This document shows positions 51,373 through 61,698 of a stretch of DNA of 64,000 nt, piece after piece. A model generated the notes under the pieces. It did not search any database. It was not told the origin of the DNA and was given only the letters and a program-made list of their open reading frames with translations. Origin of the DNA: Gramella sp. KN1008. Lineage in GTDB: Bacteria; Bacteroidota; Bacteroidia; Flavobacteriales; Flavobacteriaceae. The DNA lies in contig NZ_SJDV01000006.1 in the NCBI RefSeq assembly GCF_004332155.1, positions 1 through 64,000 of the forward strand. The letters run 5' to 3'. Position numbers and translations under genes: made by a program. Position 1 is the stretch's first letter, and every line of letters starts with the position of its first letter.

Positions 51373-51972
51373 ATGGAAAGAATCATCGTTTACGATCTTA
51401 ATGAGACCTTATACAAAAAATCTTCCAAGGATGAATTCTTCAAATTCATCTGTTATAAGAAAGATTACAAATTAATACATTCGTTTCAGTTGGCATGGAT
51501 GTACCTCCTGTATTCTTTAAATCTGGTGAATAAGACCTATTTTAAGGAAAATTTCTACAATTACTTAAAAGGCATTCCTCCTCATATAGTGCAAAAATAT
51601 GCCAAACAATTCTGGCAGATAGAGTTTCCCGAACATTTCCGGAAGGATATGATTGAGAATATAAAGAGCCATACTCAAAACGGAATAAAAATATATATAA
51701 TTACCGGCGGCTTTGAGATCTATACCAAATATATGGAAGAACTTCTGCCTGTGAAGGTTTTGGGAACCCGGACGCGCTATGAAGATGATAATTATAAAAT
51801 TGAAGGGGTAACCTGTAATAATGAAGAAAAGATAAGGAGACTTAGGGAAGATGTAGATGGCGATTATATACTTCTTGCAGCCTATTCAGATGATGACGAA
51901 GAAATTCTCTATCATGCTGAGGAGGGATATTTACTGGATGATGAGGGAAATCTTGAAAGGGTAAATAAATAA
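51373..51972 (+). CDS. HAD-superfamily phosphatase-like protein with altered motif I
   Basis: A 199-aa protein (ATG 51373; an ATG at 51370 is equally good). HAD motif I reads VYDLNETLYK: the nucleophile D8 is present but the second Asp of DxD is Asn (N10), which in most HAD phosphatases acts as general acid/base. Motif II is IITGGFEIYTKY, with Lys in the region of motif III and SDDDEEIL as motif IV. The helical cap lies between about 20 and 90. The protein resembles HAD-IB (SerB-like) phosphatases. The N10 change may lower phosphatase activity or alter its substrate. Confidence 0.72.
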   Translation: MERIIVYDLNETLYKKSSKDEFFKFICYKKDYKLIHSFQLAWMYLLYSLNLVNKTYFKENFYNYLKGIPPHIVQKYAKQFWQIEFPEHFRKDMIENIKSHTQNGIKIYIITGGFEIYTKYMEELLPVKVLGTRTRYEDDNYKIEGVTCNNEEKIRRLREDVDGDYILLAAYSDDDEEILYHAEEGYLLDDEGNLERVNK

Positions 51973-51975
51973 AAA

Positions 51976-52008
51976 AATCCGGCCGTAAGCTTTGCTCCTG
52001 GCCGGATT
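51976..52008. terminator. Bidirectional terminator between HAD and prolyl oligopeptidase genes
   Basis: Perfect 9-bp stem AATCCGGCC (51976-51984) with GGCCGGATT (52000-52008), flanked by an A run on the left and T/A-rich sequence on the right; serves convergent genes. Confidence 0.75.
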
Positions 52009-52031
52009 CTATATTAAAAAAATTACAGGGA

Positions 52032-54191
52032 TCAGCCTTTGATCTCTTTGGTTTTCTCCCTGGGAAGCGATTCGAATCCCATATTGTAGAGGGTGAAGCC
52101 AAAGATATCTGCATACTCTTCAATGATCATGCTGGTAGGTTTTCCTGCACCGTGGCCTGCCTTTGTTTCTATTCTTATAAGTACAGGTTCATCTCCCGCT
52201 TGTTTTTCCTGCAATTCGGCAGCAAATTTAAAGCTATGGGCTGGAACCACGCGATCGTCGTGATCTCCGGTTGTGACGAGGGTAGCAGGATATTCAACAC
52301 CTTCTTTGATATTATGTACCGGAGAATATCCGTACAGGTACTCAAACATTTCCTTACTATCTTCAGCAGTACCATAATCATAAGCCCAACCGGCTCCGGC
52401 AGTGAAAGTATGATAACGTAACATATCCATAACCCCTACAGCGGGAAGTGCTACCTTCATAAGATCCGGCCTTTGCGTCATAGTGGCTCCTACCAGAAGC
52501 CCTCCGTTAGACCCTCCGCGAACGGCAAGATATTCGCTTGAGGTATAATTGTTCTCTATAAGGTACTCGGCTGCGGCGATAAAGTCGTCAAAAACATTTT
52601 GTTTATTCAGTTTGGTGCCGGCATCATGCCATTCCTTACCATATTCCCCGCCACCGCGTAGGTTAGGAACGGCATAGATTCCCCCCTGCTCCAGCCATAC
52701 GCTCATGGCCGTACTGAATCCTGGAGTTAGACTTACATTGAATCCGCCATATCCGTATAGGATGGTCGGGTTCTTGCCGTTCATTTCTGTTCCCTTCTTG
52801 TATGTAATGATCATAGGAACTTTCGTCCCATCCTTCGAATTGTAAAACACCTGTTTGCTTTCGTAATCTTCAGGATTAAAATCGATGTTGGGTTTGTTAT
52901 ATACTTCAGAAGTACCTTCTTCGATATTGTATTTATAGATAGTTCCCGGGGTCACGTAGTTGGTGAAAGAATAATAGAGAACATCTTCATCTTTTTTGGC
53001 ATTAAAGCCTCCGGCAGACCCAATTCCGGGAAGTTCTACTTCCCTTACGAGGTTACCTTCGTAATCGTATTGTTTTACCTGGGAAATGGCGTCTACCATA
53101 TATTCGGCAAAGAAATAACCTCCACCCGTTGATGGACTTAATACGTGCTCGGTTTCAGGGATAAAATCCTCCCAGTTTTCAGGAGTAGGATTTGAAGCGT
53201 CTACCGTCACAATTCTTCGGTTTGGAGCGCCAAGATTGGTAACTATATAAAGCTTACTGCCATCATTATCTATCACATAACTGTCTGTGTCAAAATCATC
53301 CAGAATGGGAACCAGTTTTGGATTTTGTTTTGTAAGATCCATCAGGTAAAGTTCACCTCCTGATGTGGAATTTCTTGCTGAAATTATCAGGAAGCGGTTG
53401 TCTTCGGTCACATTCCCGCCAACGTAACGTCTCTTTTGTTCTTCAGTATCGCCGAAGATGACCTTATCCTCGCTTTGGTCTGTCCCTAGCATGTGATAAT
53501 ATAATTTATGCTGATCGGTCTTTGCCGAAAGTTCACTTCCATCAGGCTTGTCGTAACTCGAATAATAAAAGCCTTCATTCCCTTTCCATGATAGCCCGCT
53601 GAATTTCACATCTTTTATGGTGTCTCCCAGCAATTTCCTGTTTTCTGCATTCATCACGATCACCTTTCTCCAGTCGCTTCCTCCTTCAGAAATAGCATAA
53701 GCTACCTTTTTTCCGTCTTCAGAAAAGCTCATGCCCGCCAGAGAAGTGGTACCATCTTCGCTGAATTTATTTGGATCCAGAAAAACTTTCGGTTCGGCAT
53801 CTTCTCCCTTTTTACGGTAAAGAACACTTTGATTTTGCAGGCCGTCATTTTTGAAGAAATAGATATAATCCCCTTCGGTAAAGGGAGCTCCTAATTTTTC
53901 ATAGTCCCATAACTGTGTTAAGCGCTCTTTCAGTTTATCCCGGTATGGAATCTGTTCCAGGTATCCGAAGGTAACTTCATTCTGGGCCTCAACCCAGTTT
54001 TCGGTCTCCTCGCTACGGTCGTCTTCGAGCCAGCGATAAGGATCTTTTACTTCCGTTCCAAAATAATCGGTTACGGTATCTACTTTCTTGGTTTCAGGAT
54101 AGTTCACAGCAACAGATTCAGTTTTTTTTGATTCATCGTCACAGGAAATAAGTACACCTGCGGCAAGAATCATGGTTATCATTTTTTTCAT
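52032..54191 (-). CDS. Prolyl oligopeptidase (S9A family), lipoprotein-type export signal
   Basis: A 719-aa protein from ATG 54191 ([17 protein letters not shown]), with a lipobox LISC; an 11-residue upstream extension would spoil the signal. N-terminal part: beta-propeller with the [13 protein letters not shown] start shared by S9A enzymes. Catalytic domain: [14 protein letters not shown], nucleophile Ser in [12 protein letters not shown], Asp in [12 protein letters not shown] and His in [11 protein letters not shown]. It cuts after proline in peptides, probably in the periplasm or at the outer membrane. Full length for the family. Confidence 0.93.
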   Translation of the reverse strand: MKKMITMILAAGVLISCDDESKKTESVAVNYPETKKVDTVTDYFGTEVKDPYRWLEDDRSEETENWVEAQNEVTFGYLEQIPYRDKLKERLTQLWDYEKLGAPFTEGDYIYFFKNDGLQNQSVLYRKKGEDAEPKVFLDPNKFSEDGTTSLAGMSFSEDGKKVAYAISEGGSDWRKVIVMNAENRKLLGDTIKDVKFSGLSWKGNEGFYYSSYDKPDGSELSAKTDQHKLYYHMLGTDQSEDKVIFGDTEEQKRRYVGGNVTEDNRFLIISARNSTSGGELYLMDLTKQNPKLVPILDDFDTDSYVIDNDGSKLYIVTNLGAPNRRIVTVDASNPTPENWEDFIPETEHVLSPSTGGGYFFAEYMVDAISQVKQYDYEGNLVREVELPGIGSAGGFNAKKDEDVLYYSFTNYVTPGTIYKYNIEEGTSEVYNKPNIDFNPEDYESKQVFYNSKDGTKVPMIITYKKGTEMNGKNPTILYGYGGFNVSLTPGFSTAMSVWLEQGGIYAVPNLRGGGEYGKEWHDAGTKLNKQNVFDDFIAAAEYLIENNYTSSEYLAVRGGSNGGLLVGATMTQRPDLMKVALPAVGVMDMLRYHTFTAGAGWAYDYGTAEDSKEMFEYLYGYSPVHNIKEGVEYPATLVTTGDHDDRVVPAHSFKFAAELQEKQAGDEPVLIRIETKAGHGAGKPTSMIIEEYADIFGFTLYNMGFESLPREKTKEIKG

Positions 54192-54230
54192 AAGAGTTTG
54201 GGTATAGATTTTCAAATTAATCATGTAAAA

Positions 54231-54260
54231 AGGCCTGAAACAGATATGTTTTTCAGGCCT
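54231..54260. terminator. Terminator between asd and the prolyl oligopeptidase gene
   Basis: Perfect 10-bp stem AGGCCTGAAA (54231-54240) with TTTCAGGCCT (54251-54260). Ends transcription coming from asd on the minus strand. Confidence 0.75.
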
Positions 54261-54287
54261 TTAAAGATATTTAAATATTTGAAATCT

Positions 54288-55277
54288 TTATACCAAATCG
54301 TTGTCTATTAAGTATTCAGCAATTTGTACCGCATTGGTGGCCGCTCCTTTTCTTAGGTTATCAGCGACGATCCACATATTAAGAGTGTTGGGCTGTGAAT
54401 AATCTCTTCTTATTCTTCCCACGAACACGTCGTCGTTCCCCTCAGCATAGATAGGCATAGGATACGTGTTCACTGAAGGATTGTCCTTCACCGTTACACC
54501 CGGAAATTCGTTAAGAAGCTTTCTTACTTCAGACTCATCAAAATCCTTTTCAAATTCAATATTCACAGATTCTGAATGGCCTCCCACAACGGGAATTCTT
54601 ACGGCAGTAGCAGTCACGTTTACAGACTCATCGTCCAGGATCTTCTTGGTCTCGTTGGTGAGTTTCATTTCCTCCTTGGTATATCCGTTATCCTGAAATA
54701 CATCACAATGCGGCAGGGCATTGCGGTGAATAGGATAAGGATAAGCCATCTCGCCTTCGTCACCGGCATATTCGTTTTCTAATTGTCTTACTGCTTTTAC
54801 TCCCGTACCCGTAATAGATTGGTAGGTAGAGACTACCACTCTTTTAATCTTATATGAGTCATGAAGAGGTTTTAAAGCCATTAATAGCTGAATTGTTGAA
54901 CAGTTGGGGTTGGCGATAACCTTATCATCCCTGGTAAGGAGTTGGGCATTGATCTCAGGAATAACCAGTTTATTTGCCGGATTCATCCTCCAGGCTGATG
55001 AGTTATCGATCACCGTGGTTCCTGCATCAGCAAACTTAGGGGCCCACTCCAGGGAGGTATCTCCTCCGGCAGAGAACAGTGCGATCTCCGGTTTCATGGA
55101 CACCGCGGTTTCAAGATTTACCACTTCAAATTCCTTACCGGCAAATTTTACTTTCTTTCCAACAGATCTCTCTGATGCAACGGGAATAAGCTCTGTTAAA
55201 GGAAAACTTCTTTCTTCCAGCACCTTTAGCATTATATTTCCTACCATTCCCGTGGCTCCAACAACAGCTACTTTCAT
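54288..55277 (-). CDS. asd: Aspartate-semialdehyde dehydrogenase
   Basis: A 329-aa enzyme: NADP-binding start VAVVGATGMVGNIMLKVLEER, catalytic Cys in IANPNCSTIQL, substrate-binding Arg/Gln region in YQSITGTGVKAVRQLE and His in GGHSESVNIEF. It reduces aspartyl-4-phosphate to the semialdehyde for Lys, Met, Thr and diaminopimelate synthesis. Standalone transcription unit with a promoter box at 55307-55314. Confidence 0.95.
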   Translation of the reverse strand: MKVAVVGATGMVGNIMLKVLEERSFPLTELIPVASERSVGKKVKFAGKEFEVVNLETAVSMKPEIALFSAGGDTSLEWAPKFADAGTTVIDNSSAWRMNPANKLVIPEINAQLLTRDDKVIANPNCSTIQLLMALKPLHDSYKIKRVVVSTYQSITGTGVKAVRQLENEYAGDEGEMAYPYPIHRNALPHCDVFQDNGYTKEEMKLTNETKKILDDESVNVTATAVRIPVVGGHSESVNIEFEKDFDESEVRKLLNEFPGVTVKDNPSVNTYPMPIYAEGNDDVFVGRIRRDYSQPNTLNMWIVADNLRKGAATNAVQIAEYLIDNDLV

Positions 55278-55306
55278 ATTATAAAGTATTTTTAAAATTT
55301 TGACTG

Positions 55307-55314
55307 CAAAGGTA
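55307..55314 (-). promoter_or_regulatory. -7 box of asd
   Basis: TACCTTTG on the minus strand, 30 bp upstream of the asd start. Confidence 0.5.
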
Positions 55315-55404
55315 TTAGTTGAATTTAAACCTGATGTATTTCGGCTAAAAAATATCAGGATTAGGTGTCAATTTATACGTATTTATACATTTTGTTAAAA
55401 AAAT

Positions 55405-55424
55405 ACCCCGATTTTCATCGGGGT
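55405..55424. terminator. Terminator near mscL/asd spacer
   Basis: ACCCCGAT-TTTC-ATCGGGGT: perfect 8-bp stem, 4-base loop. It lies downstream of mscL (minus strand), with a T-rich run on that strand. Confidence 0.75.
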
Positions 55425-55463
55425 TAAAGTTGAAATAAGTAGTGTAGCGGTAAGCGTATTTCT

Positions 55464-55892
55464 TTATGTATTCTGTTTGCGTAATTCGTCTCTTATCTCA
55501 AGAAGGATCTCTTCCTGGGTTGGTCCTTTTGGAGCCGGAGCATCTTCTACATTTTCTTTCTTTTTGGTCTTCTCATAAGATCTCAGCACCAAAAATATAA
55601 AAAAGCCAATGATAATAAAATAGATAATTGCCTGAATAAGATTACCGTAGGTAATCACGGCTGCTTCAGCTTCCTGTGCCGCATCCAGGGTTTCATAATT
55701 ATTTCCATCAAGAGAAATGAATTTTTGGGTGAAATCTATTCCACCGGTGAAAACACCAATTAAGGGCATGATGACATCGTTCACCACAGAAGTTACTATT
55801 TTATTGAAAGCTGCGCCAATAACCACGGCTGTGGCTAGCATGACAATATCCTTTTGAAGCAGGAATGTCTTGAAATCTGAAAAAAAGCTCAT
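55464..55892 (-). CDS. mscL: Large-conductance mechanosensitive channel
   Basis: A 142-aa protein with the MscL N-terminal helix ([31 protein letters not shown]), a second membrane helix ([19 protein letters not shown]), and a charged C-terminus rich in Lys/Glu ending in a helix ([17 protein letters not shown]). The loop ([14 protein letters not shown]) is normal for the family. It opens under membrane tension to relieve osmotic shock. It sits in its own unit. Confidence 0.94.
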   Translation of the reverse strand: MSFFSDFKTFLLQKDIVMLATAVVIGAAFNKIVTSVVNDVIMPLIGVFTGGIDFTQKFISLDGNNYETLDAAQEAEAAVITYGNLIQAIIYFIIIGFFIFLVLRSYEKTKKKENVEDAPAPKGPTQEEILLEIRDELRKQNT

Positions 55893-55953
55893 AAGTGTTG
55901 ATTGAAGTAGTTAGATAAACCTAATTTAACTAAAAAAACACAAACTTTCTATG

Positions 55954-57069
55954 TCAGGGTTTTTCCGGAATGATTTTTCTTGTGACTCTTCGCTGAATAC
56001 CGGTGATGAGTTCATACGAAATTGTGCCACCGGCCTCTGCAAAACTTACCGGATGTTGAGGTCCGCCAAAAATGATCACTTCATCACCTTCTTCACAATC
56101 TATTCCTGTAACATCTATCATGATAATATCCATGCAAACATTCCCTACAATGGGCGCATACTGCCCATGAACCATAACCCCGGCCTTTTGTTTGCCATAG
56201 ATACGATTAATACCATCGGCATGTCCCACGGGAAGGGTGGCGATCCTGCTCGGTTTTTCCACTTTGAAGGCCCTGTTATAACCAACGGTGGCTCCTTTAT
56301 CGAGTTTTCGGATCTGTGAAATAATTGTTTTAAGAGTGCTTATTGGTTTAAGGTAAGGATCTATATTCTCGTCGTTCCCGTAGCCATAAAGTCCTATTCC
56401 GCTTCTCACCATACTAAAAGCGGCCTTAGGATAATTGATGACACCTGAGGTATTGCAGATATGCAAAAGAGGCTCGTAACCAAGTTTTTCAATCAGCTGC
56501 CAGCTCATTTTCCTGAAAAGGTCTATCTGTCCTACTGTAAACTCCCTTTCCTGCCAGTCTTCACTGGCTGCAAGATGGGAAAATACCGAAGCTACTTTAA
56601 GGGTGGGTGTATTGGTGATAAGTTCATATACGATGGGAATTTCAGGTTGATCAAATCCCAGTCGATTAAGGCCGGTGTTTAATTTTATATGTACGGGATA
56701 GTCCTTCTGCTTAAGTTTTTCAGCAGTGGATATAAAAGCCCTTAAGATCTTTTCACTATACAGATTAGGCTCCAGGCAATGTTCGATTATACTTTCAAAA
56801 TGAGTGAACTGCGGGTGGAGCACCAGGATGGGTTTGGTGATCCCATTTTCGCGTAATCGAATACCTTCTTCCACGTAGGCTACTGCCAGATAATCTGTAC
56901 CAAGTTCTTCCAGTTTTCTTGCGATCACCACCGAATCACTTCCGTAGGCGTGTGCCTTTACTACTGAAAGGAATTTTACATCCTTATCTATTTTTGATCT
57001 TAAATAACGGTAATTATGTGCCAGTGCTCCCAGATCTATCTCCAGGACGGTTTCTTTGGCTTCAGGCAT
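55954..57069 (-). CDS. alr: Alanine racemase
   Basis: A 371-aa PLP enzyme. K38 in [13 protein letters not shown] binds PLP as Schiff base; the second catalytic Tyr lies in the C-terminal domain ([12 protein letters not shown]), with [12 protein letters not shown] in the barrel. It makes D-alanine for peptidoglycan. Its start overlaps the end of tdk by 8 bp, so the two are coupled. Length matches the family. Confidence 0.95.
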   Translation of the reverse strand: MPEAKETVLEIDLGALAHNYRYLRSKIDKDVKFLSVVKAHAYGSDSVVIARKLEELGTDYLAVAYVEEGIRLRENGITKPILVLHPQFTHFESIIEHCLEPNLYSEKILRAFISTAEKLKQKDYPVHIKLNTGLNRLGFDQPEIPIVYELITNTPTLKVASVFSHLAASEDWQEREFTVGQIDLFRKMSWQLIEKLGYEPLLHICNTSGVINYPKAAFSMVRSGIGLYGYGNDENIDPYLKPISTLKTIISQIRKLDKGATVGYNRAFKVEKPSRIATLPVGHADGINRIYGKQKAGVMVHGQYAPIVGNVCMDIIMIDVTGIDCEEGDEVIIFGGPQHPVSFAEAGGTISYELITGIQRRVTRKIIPEKP

Positions 57070-57709
57070 TTTCTTCTTTAGGTTTGGATTTCAACTCTTC
57101 AGGCTCTTTAACATCGATCTTTTTTACACGTTCTTTCAGCATGGCCTTATAGTAAGCTCCGCGGCTAAGTGGTTCATATTCTTCATTTTCTCCAAGGAAA
57201 ACAAGCTCATCGTTGATGGATTTTCTATAACTGAACTGTGCCAGATTTCCGGTACGTGTACACACAGCGTGCACTTTGGTGACATATTCTGCCGTAGCCA
57301 TCAGGTTAGGCATTGGGCCAAACGGATTCCCTTTAAAATCCATATCCAGGCCTGCCACGATCACTCGAATTCCTTGGTTTGCCAGATCGTTACACACGGT
57401 CACGATCTCATCATCAAAGAACTGGGCCTCATCTATACCTACCACATCACACCCATCGGCAAGAATACGTATGGTAGAGGCTGAAGGCACGGGTGTGGAA
57501 CGTATTTCATTAGAGTCGTGAGAAACAACCATTTCTTCGTCATATCGTGTATCTATGGCAGGTTTGAAGATCTCAACGTTCTGTTTTGCGAATTTTGCAC
57601 GTTTGAGCCTGCGGATGAGTTCTTCGGTTTTACCGGAAAACATCGAGCCACAAATTACTTCAATCCAGCCAAATTGCTCTTCGTGATTTACTGTATTTTC
57701 GAGAAACAT
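57062..57709 (-). CDS. tdk: Thymidine kinase (type II)
   Basis: A 215-aa kinase: Walker [23 protein letters not shown], the [11 protein letters not shown]alker B/catalytic Glu, lasso region with [21 protein letters not shown] and the C-terminal [19 protein letters not shown]. The zinc-binding Cys pair near the lasso is only partly visible. Salvages thymidine to dTMP. First gene of the tdk-alr pair. Confidence 0.93.
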   Translation of the reverse strand: MFLENTVNHEEQFGWIEVICGSMFSGKTEELIRRLKRAKFAKQNVEIFKPAIDTRYDEEMVVSHDSNEIRSTPVPSASTIRILADGCDVVGIDEAQFFDDEIVTVCNDLANQGIRVIVAGLDMDFKGNPFGPMPNLMATAEYVTKVHAVCTRTGNLAQFSYRKSINDELVFLGENEEYEPLSRGAYYKAMLKERVKKIDVKEPEELKSKPKEENA

Positions 57710-57898
57710 TTTGTATTTTTCAAATCGAAACGGTAATTACCGCTCTTGCATAAAGGTGGAACAAATTTATTAAAAATACAACCCCGGGAAGGGGCTAATC
57801 GTTAAAGTTATAAAACGAAAGTGGCAGAAAAATTGCATAGAATGCATATATACTGCCCCCAGTTGATTTTGACGAATAGAGGATAAAAATTTTAACAG

Positions 57899-58693
57899 AT
57901 GAAAGAGAAAATAGAAGCCGATCTTCTCCAGATTGCCGAAGCCATCCTTAAGGATAAAGGCAGGATGGATACTGAAGAATTGAAACAGAAGGCAAAGGAC
58001 CTTTATGAAAAACTTACCATCCTGGCTTTTACAGAAAGACATCTTACAGGCCCCGTGGCCGAGACTGCGGTTGAAGAGTCCACAGCAGCGAAAGAGGAAA
58101 CCATAGAAGAGGAAATAGAATTACCTCAACGAATTGCTCATGTGCAACATTACGATGAATTATATCCAGACGGTACCGAGTACAATGAAGATTCTGAGTC
58201 TATCACCGAACCTAATACCGAGAAGATTAAAGATATAGTCGCGCAGATGCCACCCGAAACCGAAAAGGTGGATAGTATGATGAACCATATAAATACTGAA
58301 GCACCTAAAAAACCTGAAGTATCTAAGCCAAAAGAATCGCCTAAAGAGGATAAAAAGGATTTCAGAAATATAGGAGTGGATTATGATAATCTTCCGGATT
58401 TTGAACCTGTAAATAATGTTCAGAAAGACAGCAGGCCACGTTCACTGAACGACCGACTCAAGAAAGGCATAAATATAGGTTTGAATGAAAGGCTGGCTTA
58501 TATCAAGCATCTTTTCGATGGGAATACTGCCGATTACAATCGTGTTCTTTCCCAGCTTAACACATTTAACAGCCTGGAAGAAGCTCAGAAATTTATCGAT
58601 AAGATCGTAAAGCCAGATTATAATAACTGGGAGGGCAAGGAAGATTACGAAGAGCGCTTCATGGCCCATATCGAAAATAAATTCAGTAAATAG
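57899..58693 (+). CDS. Hypothetical acidic coiled protein upstream of rsmI
   Basis: A 264-aa soluble protein. The N-terminal 45 residues form one amphipathic helix (KIEADLLQIAEAILKDKG), followed by about 110 residues of Glu/Thr/Pro-rich, poorly ordered sequence (EESTAAKEETIEEEIELPQ). A compact C-terminal helical part, RLKKGINIGLNERLAYIKHL onward, recurs in Bacteroidota proteins that I cannot name. It lies 12 bp before rsmI and may be cotranscribed. Confidence 0.55.
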   Translation: MKEKIEADLLQIAEAILKDKGRMDTEELKQKAKDLYEKLTILAFTERHLTGPVAETAVEESTAAKEETIEEEIELPQRIAHVQHYDELYPDGTEYNEDSESITEPNTEKIKDIVAQMPPETEKVDSMMNHINTEAPKKPEVSKPKESPKEDKKDFRNIGVDYDNLPDFEPVNNVQKDSRPRSLNDRLKKGINIGLNERLAYIKHLFDGNTADYNRVLSQLNTFNSLEEAQKFIDKIVKPDYNNWEGKEDYEERFMAHIENKFSK

Positions 58694-58705
58694 TATAACC
58701 TGTGT

Positions 58706-59377
58706 ATGGGAAAACTTTTTCTGGTGCCAACACCTATTGGCAATCTGGAGGATATAACCTTGAGGGCGCTAAGAGTCTTAAAGGAAGCCGATCTGATCCT
58801 TGCCGAAGACACCCGTAACAGCGGAAAACTTCTTAAACATTTTGAAATCTCGACTCCCATGCAAAGTCATCATATGCACAATGAGCATAAGACGGTGGAA
58901 TCTATTGTATCCAGGATCAAAGCAGGGGAGACCGTGGCTCTTATTAGCGATGCCGGGACACCGGCAATTTCAGACCCCGGGTTCTTACTTACGCGGGCCT
59001 GTGTGGAGGCTGGAGTTGAAGTGGATTGTTTGCCTGGCGCTACCGCATTTGTGCCTGCCCTGGTAAATAGCGGTCTTCCAAACGATAAATTTGTTTTTGA
59101 AGGCTTTCTTCCTGTTAAAAAAGGCAGGCAAACCCGATTAAAGTTTCTTGCTGAAGAGACCAGGACCATGGTGTTTTATGAATCACCCCATAAATTGCTA
59201 AAGACACTGGGAAATTTTGTGGAATATTTCGGAGCAGACAGGAAAGTCTCCGTTTCCAGAGAGATTACGAAATTACATGAAGAAACCGTAAGAGGAACTT
59301 CCGCTGAAGTACTTGAACATTATACCGCGTACCCACCAAAGGGGGAGATCGTGATTGTGGTGGAAGGTAGATCCTGA
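58706..59377 (+). CDS. rsmI: 16S rRNA 2'-O-ribose methyltransferase RsmI
   Basis: A 223-aa tetrapyrrole-methylase-fold protein. Family landmarks: FLVPTPIGNLEDITLRAL, EADLILAEDTRNSGKLL, ISDAGTPAISDPGF and LPGATAFVPAL, with FYESPHKLLKTL near the end. It methylates C1402 of 16S rRNA. Its TGA stop shares a base with the ATG of the next gene (TGATG), an example of translational coupling. Complete (no C-terminal extension). Confidence 0.95.
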   Translation: MGKLFLVPTPIGNLEDITLRALRVLKEADLILAEDTRNSGKLLKHFEISTPMQSHHMHNEHKTVESIVSRIKAGETVALISDAGTPAISDPGFLLTRACVEAGVEVDCLPGATAFVPALVNSGLPNDKFVFEGFLPVKKGRQTRLKFLAEETRTMVFYESPHKLLKTLGNFVEYFGADRKVSVSREITKLHEETVRGTSAEVLEHYTAYPPKGEIVIVVEGRS

Positions 59378-59943
59378 TGCAAAATCTGTTATGTAAAATA
59401 AGAGAATGTCGGGTTTGTGAAGATCATCTTCCGCTGGGACCTAATCCTATTATAGAGGCCTCCCAAAATTCAAAGATCGTATTAATAAGTCAGGCACCCG
59501 GACGTATAGTTCATGAAACCGGAATTGCCTGGAACGACCAGAGCGGAAAGAAGCTAAGGGAATGGCTGGGTGTGGATGATGAGATTTTCTATGACACCGA
59601 AAATTTTGCCATTCTGCCCATGGGATTCTGTTATCCGGGAAAGGCTAAGACAGGCGATCTTCCACCCAGAAAGGAGTGTGCTCCCTTGTGGCACGAAGAG
59701 GTCTGGGAGGAAATGGGAAACACCCGGCTTAAGATCGTGATCGGTTCTTATGCCGCCAATTACTATCTGTCTGGTAAATCAAATCTTACTCAAAAAGTGA
59801 AGAATTACCAGGATTATCTGCCTGAATTCTGGCCGCTGCCGCATCCTTCTCCTGTGAATCGGTTTTGGCGCAGTAAGAATCCGTGGTTCGAGGAAGAGGT
59901 AGTTCCAGAACTTCAACGTAGAATTGCTGAAATATTAGGTTAA
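59377..59943 (+). CDS. Uracil-DNA glycosylase family protein
   Basis: A 188-aa protein, overlapping rsmI by one base. UDG-fold motifs: ISQAPGRIVHETGIAWND near the start, an L-P-H-P-S-P motif (PLPHPSPVNR) near the end, and two Cys in CRVCEDHLPLGP at the N-terminus, less than the four Cys of type 4 iron-sulfur UDGs. It probably belongs to the SMUG2-like or family-4-like branch. It removes uracil or related lesions from DNA. Precise subfamily uncertain. Confidence 0.8.
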   Translation: MQNLLCKIRECRVCEDHLPLGPNPIIEASQNSKIVLISQAPGRIVHETGIAWNDQSGKKLREWLGVDDEIFYDTENFAILPMGFCYPGKAKTGDLPPRKECAPLWHEEVWEEMGNTRLKIVIGSYAANYYLSGKSNLTQKVKNYQDYLPEFWPLPHPSPVNRFWRSKNPWFEEEVVPELQRRIAEILG

Positions 59944-60006
59944 AAATGAATTCCTGTAATTCGATTTTTACTACATTCGGCTGAATCATTATTATATCTT
60001 ATCTCT

Positions 60007-61698
60007 ATGCGCTGGACCTTAAAACCCAAACCAGATTCTATTACCGTAAATGCACTTTCAGATAAGCTTGGAGTGGGGTTGCCGGTGGCAAGGTTGCTGG
60101 TTCAGCGGGGAATAAAGAGCTTTGAGGAAGCTAAAAAGTTTTTCCGTCCGGAACTTAAGGATCTCCATGATCCTTTTTTGATGAGAGACATGGAGCGTGC
60201 GGTAGAGCGTATAGAGCTTGCGATGGCAGGGGAGGAAAATATTCTGGTTTACGGAGACTATGATGTAGATGGTACTACAAGCGTGGCTCTCATGTCTTCT
60301 TATCTTAAAAGAAGATATCCAAATGTCGCAACTTACATTCCAGATCGTTACGAGGAGGGCTACGGAGTTTCGTACCAGGGAATAGATTATGCGGCCGATA
60401 ATGATATAAGCCTGATAATCGCCCTGGATTGTGGGATAAAAGCTATTGAAAAGGTAACCTACGCTAAGGAAAAAGGAATAGATTTTATCATTTGTGACCA
60501 CCACCGTCCCGGCAGCCAGATTCCCGAAGCAGTCGCTGTACTGGACCCCAAGCGTGCAGATTGCAATTATCCATATGACGAGCTTTGTGGTTGCGGTGTA
60601 GGCTTTAAACTTATCCAGGCCCTTGCAATACGTAATGATGAACCCGAGGAAACCCTGCTGCCCTACCTGGATCTGGTTGCAACAGCCATTGGAGCCGATA
60701 TTGTTCCAATCACGGGGGAAAATAGGATCCTTGCGTATCATGGTCTACATGTGATCAATGTCGCTCCGCGCAAAGGTATCAGCAGTTTACTGGGTGACCG
60801 AAAGAATGTGAGTATTACCGATGTAGTCTTTATCGTAGCTCCGCGTATAAATGCTGCCGGAAGGATGAAGCACGGTCAGCATGCCGTGGACCTGCTTACA
60901 GAAGAAGATGAGGAAACCGCCAGGAAATTTGCTGAAGAGATAGAAGCCTTTAATACCGACAGAAGAAGTGCCGATAAATTCATTACCGAAGAAGCAAAGC
61001 AGCAGATCATAGAACAAGAGGAGGAAGAGAGGCTTACTACGGTTGTTTATAGCGAGAACTGGCATAAAGGAGTGATAGGGATTGTGGCCTCCAGACTTAC
61101 CGAAACCTGGTACCGGCCTACCCTCGTATTTACAAAAAGTGGTGAGAAGCTTGCAGCTTCAGCCAGGTCTGTGAAAGGTTTTGACGTCTATGAAGCGCTG
61201 GAAAGCTGTAAAGATCATATTGAACAATTCGGCGGACATAAATATGCAGCCGGATTAACACTTCTTGAGTCGGAGTATGAAAACTTCAAAAGAAAATTTG
61301 AAGAAGTGGTTTCTGAAAGTATTGATCGGAAATTATTAACTCCTGAGATCAGCATTGATGCAGAGATCGACTTGAAAGATATAACTCCAAAATTCTATCG
61401 TATTCTTAAGCAATTTGCTCCCTTTGGGCCTGGGAACATGTCACCGGTATTTTTAACCCGCGGTCTTACCGATACGGGATTTGGAAAATGCGTGGGAGAA
61501 GATAAAACACATCTAAAGTGTAAAGTGAAACAGCAGAACGGGCCGGCATTTGATGTAATAGGTTTCAACCTGGGTTCAAAACTGGACCTGATCAAGGATC
61601 ATAAAAGATTTGATGCAGTCTATTCCCTTGATGAAAATACCTGGAATGGGAATACGACGATTCAGCTCAAGCTAAAGGATATAAGAGAAAGTGTTTAG
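60007..61698 (+). CDS. recJ: Single-stranded-DNA-specific exonuclease RecJ
   Basis: A 563-aa enzyme. DHH motifs: VYGDYDVDGTTSVALM (motif I, about 80-95), LDCGIKA (II), CDHHRPGSQIP (III), then the DHHA1 region with GVIGIVASRLTETWYRP and GGHKYAAGLTL. A C-terminal OB fold (FAPFGPGNMSPVFL onward) binds DNA. It degrades single strands 5' to 3' in recombination and mismatch repair. It ends converging with the LpxH-like gene by 4 bp. Confidence 0.94.
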   Translation: MRWTLKPKPDSITVNALSDKLGVGLPVARLLVQRGIKSFEEAKKFFRPELKDLHDPFLMRDMERAVERIELAMAGEENILVYGDYDVDGTTSVALMSSYLKRRYPNVATYIPDRYEEGYGVSYQGIDYAADNDISLIIALDCGIKAIEKVTYAKEKGIDFIICDHHRPGSQIPEAVAVLDPKRADCNYPYDELCGCGVGFKLIQALAIRNDEPEETLLPYLDLVATAIGADIVPITGENRILAYHGLHVINVAPRKGISSLLGDRKNVSITDVVFIVAPRINAAGRMKHGQHAVDLLTEEDEETARKFAEEIEAFNTDRRSADKFITEEAKQQIIEQEEEERLTTVVYSENWHKGVIGIVASRLTETWYRPTLVFTKSGEKLAASARSVKGFDVYEALESCKDHIEQFGGHKYAAGLTLLESEYENFKRKFEEVVSESIDRKLLTPEISIDAEIDLKDITPKFYRILKQFAPFGPGNMSPVFLTRGLTDTGFGKCVGEDKTHLKCKVKQQNGPAFDVIGFNLGSKLDLIKDHKRFDAVYSLDENTWNGNTTIQLKLKDIRESV

